Below are positions 18,402 to 28,223 of a stretch of DNA of 52,274 nt, piece by piece. The notes beneath the pieces were generated by a model. It was not told where the DNA came from. It ran no database searches and saw only the letters and a list, made by a program, of their open reading frames with translations. Position numbers and translations under genes: made by a program. Numbering within the stretch: the stretch's first letter is position 1; each line of letters begins with the position of its first letter. Origin of the DNA: Microcaldota archaeon (GTDB lineage: Archaea > Micrarchaeota > Micrarchaeia > Anstonellales > Bilamarchaeaceae); contig JAGVWJ010000012.1 in NCBI GenBank assembly GCA_018304385.1, forward strand, positions 1 to 52,274, written 5' to 3'.

Positions 18402-19124
18402 ATGACAAAGGAAATAACTGAGATTAAAAAGATAACTAACGGTGTAGAAGGATGGTTAACTGATGAAGAGGGAGAAACTCTCTACAACCTAGCCAAAAAC
18501 TGCACAGGCAGAGGTGTGATTGTTGAAATAGGTTCTTGGAAAGGGAAAAGCACAATATGGCTTGCCAAAGGGTCAAATGCTGGTAATAAAACCAAAATTT
18601 ATGCGATTGACCCGCACAATGGTTCCCCTGAACACCAAAAAGTATTTGAAAAAATTAATACACTAGAGTCATTTAAAAAAAATATCAAAAATGCAAAAGT
18701 TGAAGATATAGTCTATCCGATTGTTAAGACGTCAGAGGAGGCGGCTGCATCCTTTGACCATTCGGTTGAATTGATTTTTATAGATGGAAACCATGAATAT
18801 GATTCGGTAAAAAAAGACTTTGAAATATGGTTCCCAAAATTAATAAACAATGGAACGATTGTTTTTCACGACACTACCCAATACGAAGGACCAAAAAAAG
18901 TAGTTAAAGATAATTTATATATGTCCAGGAATTTCAGACATATTAAATTTACAGAAACTTCAATGGTCTATGCTAAAAAGGTTGAACAAAATTCAACAAT
19001 GGACCAGATTGAGAATAGATGTGCGTTATACTCAAAATACTTATACACAATAAAATTTTATACAAAATACTGGATGGACATAATTAAAAAGAAAATTGGT
19101 AAAGTACTTTTGCATAAGAAATAA
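18402..19124 (+). CDS. Class I SAM-dependent methyltransferase (Methyltransf_24-like)
   Basis: GVIVEIGSWKGKSTIWLAKGS; ELIFIDGNHEYDSVKKDFEIW. Confidence 0.8.
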   Translation: MTKEITEIKKITNGVEGWLTDEEGETLYNLAKNCTGRGVIVEIGSWKGKSTIWLAKGSNAGNKTKIYAIDPHNGSPEHQKVFEKINTLESFKKNIKNAKVEDIVYPIVKTSEEAAASFDHSVELIFIDGNHEYDSVKKDFEIWFPKLINNGTIVFHDTTQYEGPKKVVKDNLYMSRNFRHIKFTETSMVYAKKVEQNSTMDQIENRCALYSKYLYTIKFYTKYWMDIIKKKIGKVLLHKK

Positions 19125-19155
19125 AAGATGTAAAATGACTGGGTAAGGTTAATAT

Positions 19156-20088
19156 ATGAAAATCCTAATTACAGGTGGTGCAGGCTTCATAGGCAGCCAT
19201 ATGTGCGAGCGCTTAGCCAGTGAAGGCCATGAAGTGGTATGCATTGATAGTTTAATTACTGGAGACAAAAAAAACGTTGAGAATCTCAACATAGAATCCC
19301 TAAATCAAGATATAAGAAAGCCATTTGATATTAAAGCGGATTTGGTAATTAATCTCGCATGCCCGGCAAGCCCTATTGATTATCAAAAGTATCCTATTGA
19401 AACGCTTGAAACAAATTCTATAGGTATGAAAAATGTTCTGGGCAATGCAATAAAATACAAGATGCGTGTTTTGCATGCGTCAACTTCAGAGGTTTATGGT
19501 GATCCGCTTAAGCACCCTCAAAGTGAAGACTACTGGGGTAATGTTAATCCAAATGGCCCACGCTCTTGCTATGATGAAGGAAAGAGATTTGCGGAATCTT
19601 TTTGCATGAATTACAATAAAAAATATAAGATAGACATCATTATGGCTAGGATATTCAACACGTATGGCCCTAGAATGCGCAGTAATGATGGCAGAGTTAT
19701 CCCAAATTTTATTAACCAGGCACTGCGCAACGAACCAATAACGATTTATGGAAATGGAAAACAAACGCGCAGTTTTTGTTATATAAGTGATATGGTTGAT
19801 GGATTAATAAGGCTCGCTTTCTCAGATATTAAATTTGATATTTTCAATATTGGAAATCCAAATGAAACAAAACTCACAGAGCTTGCTGAAATTGTAAAAA
19901 AATTGTGCGCGAGCGATTCGAAAATAACATTTAAGCCATTGCCACAGGATGATCCGGTAAAAAGAAAACCAGATATTACAAAGATCACAAAAACGACTAA
20001 TTGGATGCCAAAGGTATCCCTGGAAGAAGGATTATTAAAAACTATTAATTATTTTAAAGACGTTGGTGATAAGAAATATGGAAGATAA
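19156..20088 (+). CDS. UDP-glucuronate decarboxylase-like NAD-dependent epimerase
   Basis: [48 protein letters not shown]. Confidence 0.82.
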   Translation: MKILITGGAGFIGSHMCERLASEGHEVVCIDSLITGDKKNVENLNIESLNQDIRKPFDIKADLVINLACPASPIDYQKYPIETLETNSIGMKNVLGNAIKYKMRVLHASTSEVYGDPLKHPQSEDYWGNVNPNGPRSCYDEGKRFAESFCMNYNKKYKIDIIMARIFNTYGPRMRSNDGRVIPNFINQALRNEPITIYGNGKQTRSFCYISDMVDGLIRLAFSDIKFDIFNIGNPNETKLTELAEIVKKLCASDSKITFKPLPQDDPVKRKPDITKITKTTNWMPKVSLEEGLLKTINYFKDVGDKKYGR

Positions 20089-20893
20089 AACCAATGTAGT
20101 AATACTGGCTGGTGGAAAAGGACTGAGGATGAGGGAATACTCGGACATAATACCGAAGGCTCTTGTCCCAATAGGCCCCTATCCAGTAATTCTGCACGTA
20201 ATGCATATTTATGCTTCTTATGGATATACTAATTTTATCTTAGCATTAGGATATAAGGGGGAAATGGTAAAGGAATTTTTCGTAGATATGGAATGGAAAC
20301 TCAATGATTTTTCAATCCGTACAGACAATAATAATAACAAAGAAATTATAAAACACCTGCCAGATAACTGGCATAACTTTAACATTACATTTGCAGATAC
20401 AGGCTTAGAAACACAAACAGGTGGGAGAGTAAAGCTTATTGAAAAATATGTAGAAAGTGAAAATTTTTTTGTTTCATACTGCGATGGGTTAACTGATTTG
20501 GACATATCCAAACTATATGAATACCATCAAAAAAAGAAAAAAATAGCAACAATGACGGCAGTACATCCTATGACAACCTTTGGACTTGTAGAAATAGACC
20601 AAAATAACATGGTCAAATCATTTCGTGAGAAGCCTTTCCTGAAAGATTACATAAACGGTGGTTTCTTTATCTTTAAAAAGGAATTTTTCGATTATCTTAA
20701 TGCTAATGACATACTGGAAGAAGAACCAATGAGAAAACTTACCAAGGCTGGTGAATTGGCTGCGTATACCCATGATGGCTTCTGGACCTGCATGGATACT
20801 TTCAAGGATGTTGACAGGTTGAATAGTCTCTGGAATACTGGAAAAATGATACACACTGGCTATAAGGGCGTGGTACCATGGATAAAAAAATAG
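20078..20893 (+). CDS. rfbF: Glucose-1-phosphate cytidylyltransferase
   Basis: NVVILAGGKGLRMREYSDIIPKALVPIGPYPVILHVMHIYASYGYTNFILALGYKG. Confidence 0.88.
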   Translation: MEDKTNVVILAGGKGLRMREYSDIIPKALVPIGPYPVILHVMHIYASYGYTNFILALGYKGEMVKEFFVDMEWKLNDFSIRTDNNNNKEIIKHLPDNWHNFNITFADTGLETQTGGRVKLIEKYVESENFFVSYCDGLTDLDISKLYEYHQKKKKIATMTAVHPMTTFGLVEIDQNNMVKSFREKPFLKDYINGGFFIFKKEFFDYLNANDILEEEPMRKLTKAGELAAYTHDGFWTCMDTFKDVDRLNSLWNTGKMIHTGYKGVVPWIKK

Positions 20894-20903
20894 GGTTGTT
20901 TTC

Positions 20904-21932
20904 ATGTTATGGAAAGGGAAAAAAGTTCTAATAACAGGCGGGACTGGCTTTATAGGCTCTTGGCTTGTTGAAGCGCTTACGGATAGGGAAGCAGATATAA
21001 CTTTGCTGGTTAAGAGAGATGATCCGATCGGACTAGATAGCATTAAACATATAAGAAAAAAAATAAAGGTAGTTTATGGAGATGTTAGGGATTCATCTGT
21101 AATCAACAAAGCAATGAAAGATATGGATATGATTTACCATCTTGCTGCAATAACACAGGTAATGTATGCAATAAAAAATCCAAGAGAAACAAGTGAAGTA
21201 GACATTAATGGAACCATGAATATATTAGAGGCCTTAAGGATTGAAAACAATGAGGCATTCCTTATTTTTGCAAGTACAGACAAGGTGTATGGTGAACCTA
21301 ACTATGTCCCTATAGATGAGAATCATGTCCTAGATGCAAAGTCTCCTTATGATGCTTCCAAATTAGCAGCAGATCGTCTGGTTCAGTCTTATCATACAAC
21401 CTATGGTTTAAAAACTGCAATATCAAGGTGCTCGAACGTAATTGGCGGGAGAGATTCTAATATATTGAGGGCCCTCCCTAGTTTTGTTTATTTCTTAATC
21501 AACAATAAAAAACCTATAATAAGAACTAGTGGAGGATATATAAGGGACTACATGTATGTTGAAGACGCAGTAAACGCCTTAATAAAACTAGGGGATAAGC
21601 AGGAACTAACAAATGGCCATGTATTTAATTTTGGCACTGGAAATGCCACATCAGTAATCCAACTAGCAGAATTAGCAATTAAAAATTTCGGTTTGCATTA
21701 CAATTATGAACCAGTAGTACTTAATAAAAAGGCTACTGGTGAAATAGAGAAACAATATTTATCATGGGACAAAGCTGATAAAATATTAAACTGGAAGCCT
21801 TCTGTACATTTAGAAGAAGCAGTAAAAAGATCTGTAGACTGGTACAAGAACAATAAATGGTGGCTTCAGGTTATTGAAAAAACTTCTTACTATTATGGTT
21901 TAAATATAAATACCATTTATGGTATTAATTGA
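20904..21932 (+). CDS. rfbG: CDP-glucose 4,6-dehydratase-like extended SDR
   Basis: WKGKKVLITGGTGFIGSWLVEAL; STDKVYGEPNYVPIDENHVLDAKSPYDASKLAADRL; follows rfbF. Confidence 0.78.
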   Translation: MLWKGKKVLITGGTGFIGSWLVEALTDREADITLLVKRDDPIGLDSIKHIRKKIKVVYGDVRDSSVINKAMKDMDMIYHLAAITQVMYAIKNPRETSEVDINGTMNILEALRIENNEAFLIFASTDKVYGEPNYVPIDENHVLDAKSPYDASKLAADRLVQSYHTTYGLKTAISRCSNVIGGRDSNILRALPSFVYFLINNKKPIIRTSGGYIRDYMYVEDAVNALIKLGDKQELTNGHVFNFGTGNATSVIQLAELAIKNFGLHYNYEPVVLNKKATGEIEKQYLSWDKADKILNWKPSVHLEEAVKRSVDWYKNNKWWLQVIEKTSYYYGLNINTIYGIN

Positions 21933-21953
21933 GTTGAAAAAGCAGGTGATACA

Positions 21954-22403
21954 TTGATTGAAGGCATAGAGATACACCAACTAAAGCAGATTCCTGACGA
22001 ACGCGGCAAGGTAATGCATATGCTAAGGAAAGATGACAAGCACTTTGAGAAATTTGGCGAGATATATTTTTCCATGGTTTATCCAAATGTAATAAAGGGA
22101 TGGCACCTACATGAAAGGATGACGTTGAACTATACAGTAGTAAGCGGGATGATAAAACTAGTTGTATACGATGATAGACCAAAAAGCAGGACAAAAGGGG
22201 AAATAGATGAACTGTTTATAGGAAAGGATAATTACTGTCTTGTGAAGATTCCGCCAAATATATGGAATGGGTTTAAAGGGATAGGAGTTAAGCCTGCGAT
22301 TGTAGCCAATTGCGCCACAGAACCCCATGATCCAGAAGAGATAAAAAGAAAGGATCCGTTTAGCAAGGACATTCCTTACAATTGGGAGATAAAACACAAA
22401 TAA
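21954..22403 (+). CDS. dTDP-4-dehydrorhamnose 3,5-epimerase family cupin
   Basis: DERGKVMHMLRKDDKHFEKFGEIYFSMVYPNVIKGWHLHERMTLNYTVVSG; PPNIWNGFKGIG. Confidence 0.82.
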   Translation: MIEGIEIHQLKQIPDERGKVMHMLRKDDKHFEKFGEIYFSMVYPNVIKGWHLHERMTLNYTVVSGMIKLVVYDDRPKSRTKGEIDELFIGKDNYCLVKIPPNIWNGFKGIGVKPAIVANCATEPHDPEEIKRKDPFSKDIPYNWEIKHK

Positions 22404-22416
22404 ATGTGGTCGTTTT

Positions 22417-23637
22417 ATGTTTAAAGACAATTGGCTACAGGAAGGACCAACGCTTAAGGAGCTAGCGAATCTTGTTAAGGATGAACGAAAGGCAGAAAAC
22501 GATGTTGCCATAATTATGCCAAGTTTTAGGGGAAAGGAAAAGCTTGGCAGGCACATGCAATATCTAAAAGAGCAGACATTCCAAGATTTCGATTTAATAA
22601 TTGTTTATGGTCCGGATGACGAATTGATAGAAAACACGGAAGAATTCAGTTTGGCCCATATACGAAGGAACAATGACTATGGAAGTGCCGGCGGGTTTTA
22701 TACTGGAGAGCGTTTTGTTCTGGAAGAGGATTACAAATACCTGATACTTGCAGATGACGACTGCTTTCCGATTGATAAGAAACTGGTAGGAAATATTGTA
22801 AAAGTACTGAAGGAAAACCAAGTTGTTGTTTTTCCCACTGCAGATGTTGGCGACTCAAACTTTATAACGCATCTAATGGGTTTTTACGCAGGTGTAAGAA
22901 CAGATTCTTTATACAAAGCCGGACTGAGCTGGATGCCTTTTTATTACTATTGTGAAGACCTGGAATGGCACAACAGGTTGAACATATACGCCAAAAATGT
23001 CATAATACCTAGCAAGGTAGTCCATGAAACCAGGCAGATCTACTTTTTTAGCGAGAGGGCGTATTATGTTGTCCGCAACAGCCTGATGCTGGAATTCATG
23101 ATGGGCAAAAAGCGCGTTTTTTTTACATATCTGTACGTTTTCATGACTTCCGGATTTTCTTTTTACCTGCTAGACCAACCAAGGTCACGGTACCTTTTAC
23201 AGGGAATCGCTGATTTTGTTTCAGGGCGGATGTTCCGCGGCAATTACAAGGCGGTTAGATACGAACAGGACAACTGCAACCTTCCAACAGAAGCTATTGG
23301 AATCAATTACGAACACAAGAACGAGATAATGAGGAAATGGAAAACCACACTTGGCGCTTTTAACAAAAAAATTTTTACAAATAAGGCTAATTTCACTGGC
23401 TGGTGGGTTATCTTTCTATATCTTCTATCATCGGAATTATTTGTAGTAGATAAAAAAGAACATGTCATATACCAGGGTCGCACTGGATTTTTAAATAAGA
23501 TTGCTTTTGTATTACTCTTACCATTAATAGTTACAGGTTCTCTGACGCTTACGATTATTATATTCTTATATTCCCATTTGTTCGTGCCATATCGCAGCAA
23601 GAAAAATATTAAATATGGTGTCCCAAAACAAAGGTGA
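22417..23637 (+). CDS. Glycosyltransferase family 2 (GlfT-like layout)
   Basis: NDVAIIMPSFRGKEKLGRHMQYLKEQTFQDFDLIIVYGPDDE; LADDDC; C-terminal hydrophobic segments. Confidence 0.8.
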   Translation: MFKDNWLQEGPTLKELANLVKDERKAENDVAIIMPSFRGKEKLGRHMQYLKEQTFQDFDLIIVYGPDDELIENTEEFSLAHIRRNNDYGSAGGFYTGERFVLEEDYKYLILADDDCFPIDKKLVGNIVKVLKENQVVVFPTADVGDSNFITHLMGFYAGVRTDSLYKAGLSWMPFYYYCEDLEWHNRLNIYAKNVIIPSKVVHETRQIYFFSERAYYVVRNSLMLEFMMGKKRVFFTYLYVFMTSGFSFYLLDQPRSRYLLQGIADFVSGRMFRGNYKAVRYEQDNCNLPTEAIGINYEHKNEIMRKWKTTLGAFNKKIFTNKANFTGWWVIFLYLLSSELFVVDKKEHVIYQGRTGFLNKIAFVLLLPLIVTGSLTLTIIIFLYSHLFVPYRSKKNIKYGVPKQR

Positions 23638-24523
23638 AAATTTGCACTGTCTTATTATTGGTGGGAGCGGTCTGGTCGGATACACGCTCGTGGAAAAACT
23701 CAAAGAAAACTATAAAATAGCATTAACATACTGCAACCACCAAGTAGACATAGACAATACGAACGGTTATAAAATCAATTTAGAAAACCATGCACATATC
23801 ACATCACTCTTGGACAAAATAAAACCATCAATAGTCTGCCATGTAGCTGCGCCGCCTAGCGTAGATACACATGAAACTGAAAAAGAGAAATCTTATTCAA
23901 TAAATGTGGAAACAACCAGAGCCATAGCAGAGAAAACGAAAAAAATGAATTCAAAGTTAGTTTATCTTTCCACGTCTAATGTATTCCCACCTGTAAAACG
24001 CATCTTCCAAGAGGACGATATACCTGCGCCAATCAATTTTTACGGTGCATGCAAACTTGGCGGCGAATTGGCTGTGGCAAAAAATCCGAACCATCTGATA
24101 ATCAGAACTGATCAGATTTATGGATGGAATAAAACCAGGCAACAGAAAAAATCCTTTGTTGTGAGCACACTAGATAAACTAGAAAGCGATCAGATTATAG
24201 AGGTTTGTGAAGACTGGTATAATAGACCTACCTATGTAGAAGATTTAGTTTCATCCATTAAGCGTTTAATTGAGTTGGACAAGGTTGGAACATATCATGC
24301 AACAGGAAGTACATACCTGAATCGTTTGGAATGGGCAAAAAAAATTGCAATGAAATTTGAAATGGATGATTCTCTAGTCAAAGGCATAAATTCTGGCATT
24401 CTGCATTTGCCAGCAATAAGGGCTAATGTCAATCTGGGCAATACAAAAATTCAAAAAGAAACCAAAATAAAGATGCGGACAATTGAGGAAGGATTAAATG
24501 CAATGAAGAATGAAAAACACTAA
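23615..24523 (+). CDS. NAD(P)-dependent sugar reductase (RmlD-like)
   Basis: CLIIGGSGLVGYTLVEKL; STSNVFPPVKRIFQEDDIPAPINFYGACKLGGE. Confidence 0.78.
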   Translation: MVSQNKGENLHCLIIGGSGLVGYTLVEKLKENYKIALTYCNHQVDIDNTNGYKINLENHAHITSLLDKIKPSIVCHVAAPPSVDTHETEKEKSYSINVETTRAIAEKTKKMNSKLVYLSTSNVFPPVKRIFQEDDIPAPINFYGACKLGGELAVAKNPNHLIIRTDQIYGWNKTRQQKKSFVVSTLDKLESDQIIEVCEDWYNRPTYVEDLVSSIKRLIELDKVGTYHATGSTYLNRLEWAKKIAMKFEMDDSLVKGINSGILHLPAIRANVNLGNTKIQKETKIKMRTIEEGLNAMKNEKH

Positions 24524-25743
24524 ACTATCTTAACATGCGGAATTGGAATTATAAACTTACCGCCTTTTTTCTTAAACCAAGCCTGCTGTTTCATAATCTC
24601 ATCTGCAAAATTCCAGGCTAAAATAAGCATATAGTCGCTACCGGATTCCGTTATCTTATCAGTTGAAACTATTGGGATGTGTTTTCCTGGTGTGTAATAG
24701 CCATGCTTGTATGGACTTTTATCTGCTATAAAATCTAAAATTTCAGGACCTATCCCAACATAATTGAGAAGTACATTGCCTTTGGCTGCTGCCCCATATC
24801 CAATAATTCGTTTACCTTTTGATTTCAGATCAGTGAGCAGAAGGACCAGTTCATTTTTAAAAGACAAAACGCGCTTGGAGAATTTTTCGTATGTCTCCCA
24901 CTTGTCTAGCCCAAGATCAGTTTCAAGTATTTTTAGTTTTTTTACATCAGGGCTGATGGGATGTGAATGGTATGATTTTCGCTTAACATAAAAACGCAAA
25001 GATCCACCATGGATTGAAGTCCTTTTAACATCATAAATCTCCATCTTAAAACGATTAAAAAAATAGTCTAATGGGGTAACTGATATATAAGAGCAGTGCT
25101 CATGATAGATCGTATCAAATTCCAAATTCTCCAGAAGATCAACCAGATACGGGGATTCGAATACCGCTACTCCATCCTCAGCAAGAAGAATGTCCAGTCC
25201 TCTCGCCATATCATCCAAATCTGGCACATGCGCAAAAACATTGGTTCCGATAATAACGTTTGCCTTGCCGTACTTTGAAGAAACGTTTTTCGCAGTTCGC
25301 TCACAGAAAAAATCCACCCATGTATCTACGCCCTGCTGTTTAGCGGCTGCTGCCACGTTTTCTGCTGGTTCAATTCCTAATGCTGATATATCATATTTTT
25401 TAAAATTTTTTAATAAAATGCCGTCATTACTGGCGATCTCAATAACAAAGCCTTTTTTATTTAACACATTCTCAGCAATATCTTTTGCGAACTCACCGTA
25501 ATGGCGTTGTGCTGACTCTGAATTAGATGAAAAATACATATAATTCCTGAATAATGCCTCTGGGTCTACCACATAACCCAACTGGACAAAATGGCATTTG
25601 CTACAAAAACAAGCCTCTAACGGGTAAAACGTTTCAGGTTCATTAATATGTTCTTTTTTTAAAAAACTATTAGCCAGAGGTTGGGGCCCTAGATTAAGAA
25701 ACGACCGTAGATCTTTATTATTACAAATACGACAAGAGACCAT
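24520..25743 (-). CDS. Sugar C-methyltransferase (zinc-binding N-terminus, class I SAM, C-terminal domain)
   Basis: MVSCRICNNKDLRSFLNLGPQPLANSFL...CFCSKCHFVQLGYVVDPEALFRNYMYFSS; GYGAAAKGNVLLNY. Start at 25743 preferred over the 25914 ORF start. Confidence 0.88.
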   Translation of the reverse strand: MVSCRICNNKDLRSFLNLGPQPLANSFLKKEHINEPETFYPLEACFCSKCHFVQLGYVVDPEALFRNYMYFSSNSESAQRHYGEFAKDIAENVLNKKGFVIEIASNDGILLKNFKKYDISALGIEPAENVAAAAKQQGVDTWVDFFCERTAKNVSSKYGKANVIIGTNVFAHVPDLDDMARGLDILLAEDGVAVFESPYLVDLLENLEFDTIYHEHCSYISVTPLDYFFNRFKMEIYDVKRTSIHGGSLRFYVKRKSYHSHPISPDVKKLKILETDLGLDKWETYEKFSKRVLSFKNELVLLLTDLKSKGKRIIGYGAAAKGNVLLNYVGIGPEILDFIADKSPYKHGYYTPGKHIPIVSTDKITESGSDYMLILAWNFADEIMKQQAWFKKKGGKFIIPIPHVKIV

Positions 25744-26482
25744 GCTAAAAATTGACATAGAAAACCTTTTAATAGTAAAGAAAGGAACACGACTGCAACC
25801 GCTTACATATGGGATACCAAAGCCCTTATTACCTGTAGGCGGCAGACCAGTTATAGAATATGTAATTGACAACCTAAAAAAATGCAACAGCATAAAAAAG
25901 ATATATATTGGCATATCGCATATGCGCGATGCACTAGAACATTATTTTAACCATGTTGATTACGGGATCGAAATAGAGTTAGTAAGGACGCTTGGATGGG
26001 AAACTGCCGGCGACCTGAAAACCATAGTTATTGAAAAGGAAATTAGTGAACCTGCATTCATTGCTTATGGAGACAACATAACAAAGCTAGATTCTGAAAA
26101 CATGTGCAACTTTCATAAGAAGAATAATAAGATGGGGACAGTAGCACTTTTTGAAGTGCCACTGGAGGATGTTTCCAGATTCGGAGTTGCGGATCTAGAT
26201 GGCAATATTGTAAAAAATTTTGTTGAAAAACCAACCCAGGCACAGGCAAAATCAAACAAAGCAAATGCAGGATATTATATTATTGAGCCAGAGGCATTAG
26301 AAGATTTAGAACTTAAAAAAATAAAAGTAGAGGAATCGCTATTTCCAAAACTGGTAAAAAAACAAGAACTAGCCGGATACGTATGTAAACTTCCATACTG
26401 GCTTGACATAGGAACCATTGAGTCTTATAGAAAAGCCAATAAAATGATGGAGGGAATAATACCACCGAGTGGTAGCAAATGA
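25742..26482 (+). CDS. RmlA-like nucleotidyltransferase with degenerate/truncated N-terminal signature
   Basis: KKGTRLQPLTYGIPKPLLPVGGRPVIEYVIDNLKK; the usual LAGGxGTR motif reads LLIVKKGTR. Confidence 0.75.
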   Translation: MLKIDIENLLIVKKGTRLQPLTYGIPKPLLPVGGRPVIEYVIDNLKKCNSIKKIYIGISHMRDALEHYFNHVDYGIEIELVRTLGWETAGDLKTIVIEKEISEPAFIAYGDNITKLDSENMCNFHKKNNKMGTVALFEVPLEDVSRFGVADLDGNIVKNFVEKPTQAQAKSNKANAGYYIIEPEALEDLELKKIKVEESLFPKLVKKQELAGYVCKLPYWLDIGTIESYRKANKMMEGIIPPSGSK

Positions 26483-27426
26483 ACTCAATCCTGATAACTG
26501 GCGGTGCGGGATTTATAGGCAGCCATATCTGTGACAGGCTTCTTAAAGAAGGAAACGCAGTCAATGTTATAGATAATTTTGACAGATTTTACGACCTGCA
26601 AATCAAAAAATCAAATGTCGCCAATAATCTCAAAAATCCAAAGTTCAAATTAACTGAAGGAGACATAATGAATATTAAAGATATCGAAAGTGTTACCAAA
26701 GATGTTGATGCAATTATTCATGAAGCTGCACAGCCAGGTGTGCGCATATCAGTTGAGCTGCCGGTAAAAACAACAGACGTTAATATCATTGGAACATTAA
26801 ATGTATTGGAAACGGCAAGAAAAAAGGATATAAGCAAGATTGTTTTTGCCTCTTCAAGCTCTGTTTATGGAAAAATACAATATCTACCATTTGATGAGGA
26901 GCATCCGACACAACCTATTTCTCCTTATGGAGCGAGCAAACTTGCATGCGAGCATTATTGCAAGGTTTTTTCACAAGTTTATGGTTTAAAAATAGTAACA
27001 CTTCGTTATTTCACTGTTTATGGGCCCAGAATGCGACCTGACCTTGCGATTAATAAATTCATGCACAAAGCAATTAAAGGAGAGGATTTAGAAATTTACG
27101 GTGATGGTAAAAAAACAAGAGACATAACCTATATAGAAGACGCCACGGAGGCAAATATACTTGCACTAAAGTATAACGGTACTGACACTTTTAACATTGG
27201 CGGCGGGAACAAGATCTCTATAGAAGAGCTATCTGAAAAAATATTGAAAATTACCAAAAGTAAATCAAAAATCATAACCAAGGAAAATGTGAAGGGGGAT
27301 GTTGAACATACAGGGGCAGATAACAAAAAAGCAGGTGCAAGACTAGGTTGGAACCCAAAAGTAAAAATAGATGATGGGTTGAAAAGATATTATGAATGGA
27401 TCGTTCGATCTATAAATTGCAAGTGA
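26479..27426 (+). CDS. UDP-glucose 4-epimerase-like extended SDR
   Basis: [63 protein letters not shown]. Confidence 0.9.
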   Translation: MNSILITGGAGFIGSHICDRLLKEGNAVNVIDNFDRFYDLQIKKSNVANNLKNPKFKLTEGDIMNIKDIESVTKDVDAIIHEAAQPGVRISVELPVKTTDVNIIGTLNVLETARKKDISKIVFASSSSVYGKIQYLPFDEEHPTQPISPYGASKLACEHYCKVFSQVYGLKIVTLRYFTVYGPRMRPDLAINKFMHKAIKGEDLEIYGDGKKTRDITYIEDATEANILALKYNGTDTFNIGGGNKISIEELSEKILKITKSKSKIITKENVKGDVEHTGADNKKAGARLGWNPKVKIDDGLKRYYEWIVRSINCK

Positions 27427-27431
27427 ATTTG

Positions 27432-28178
27432 ATGGTAAAAAGAATGGAGAAACTCTTAAGGCTACCGGAGATCGTAAAGAACTATCCTGATTGTTTTTTT
27501 GCGTACTTAAAAGCACTAGCCTTTGGAAAAAACTTTTTAACCCTGTATAAGTTAACGGATGGTACAAGACTGTGGGTTAATGCACGCGGACCGGACAGAG
27601 GGCTGCTTGTTCAAATATGGCTGTATAAGGTTTACACAAGATTTTTTGATATAGAAAAAAACGACGTCGTTGTTGACATAGGATCGCACATAGGGGTTTT
27701 TACTATATATGCTGCAAGAAAAGCAAGGGAGGTTATCGCATTTGAGCCTATAAAAAATAATTTTGAAATTTTAAATGCAAATATAAAGGTGAATGGTTTA
27801 AAAAATGTGATAACTCGCAGGATGGCAGTATGGAACGTGAGGAAGAAGCTTGATATTTTTCTCCATCATAACAGCTCTGCAAATTCAATTTTCAATAAAA
27901 CAGAAAAAACCGAAAGGGTCCAATGCATTACCATGGCTGACATATTGGAGAAATTGAACTGTGTAGACTTTATGAAAATAGATTCTGAAGGTTGCGAGCT
28001 TGACACAGTAATATCAACACCAAGGAACGTGATAAGAAAAATAAAAAAGTTTGCAATAGAATGCGGGGATCGGGCAATAAGAAAAAGGATAGCTAGCTAT
28101 CTTCAGAAATGCGGCTATAAAACTATGCATAATGACCAGCCTGGATACTGGCATATTTTATTTGCAGTAAGGAGATAA
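27432..28178 (+). CDS. FkbM-family methyltransferase
   Basis: DVVVDIGSHIGVFTIYAARKAREVIAFEPIKNNFEIL; CVDFMKIDSEGCELD. Confidence 0.87.
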   Translation: MVKRMEKLLRLPEIVKNYPDCFFAYLKALAFGKNFLTLYKLTDGTRLWVNARGPDRGLLVQIWLYKVYTRFFDIEKNDVVVDIGSHIGVFTIYAARKAREVIAFEPIKNNFEILNANIKVNGLKNVITRRMAVWNVRKKLDIFLHHNSSANSIFNKTEKTERVQCITMADILEKLNCVDFMKIDSEGCELDTVISTPRNVIRKIKKFAIECGDRAIRKRIASYLQKCGYKTMHNDQPGYWHILFAVRR

Positions 28179-28223
28179 ATGATAGTTATAAGATTTTGAA
28201 CGAATCCAAAATTTGGTGGAAAA

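Noticed and set aside
25744-25914. 57-aa N-terminal extension of the C-methyltransferase ORF
   Set aside because: Zinc motif begins right after Met at 25743; the extension has no family resemblance and lies antisense to the nucleotidyltransferase.
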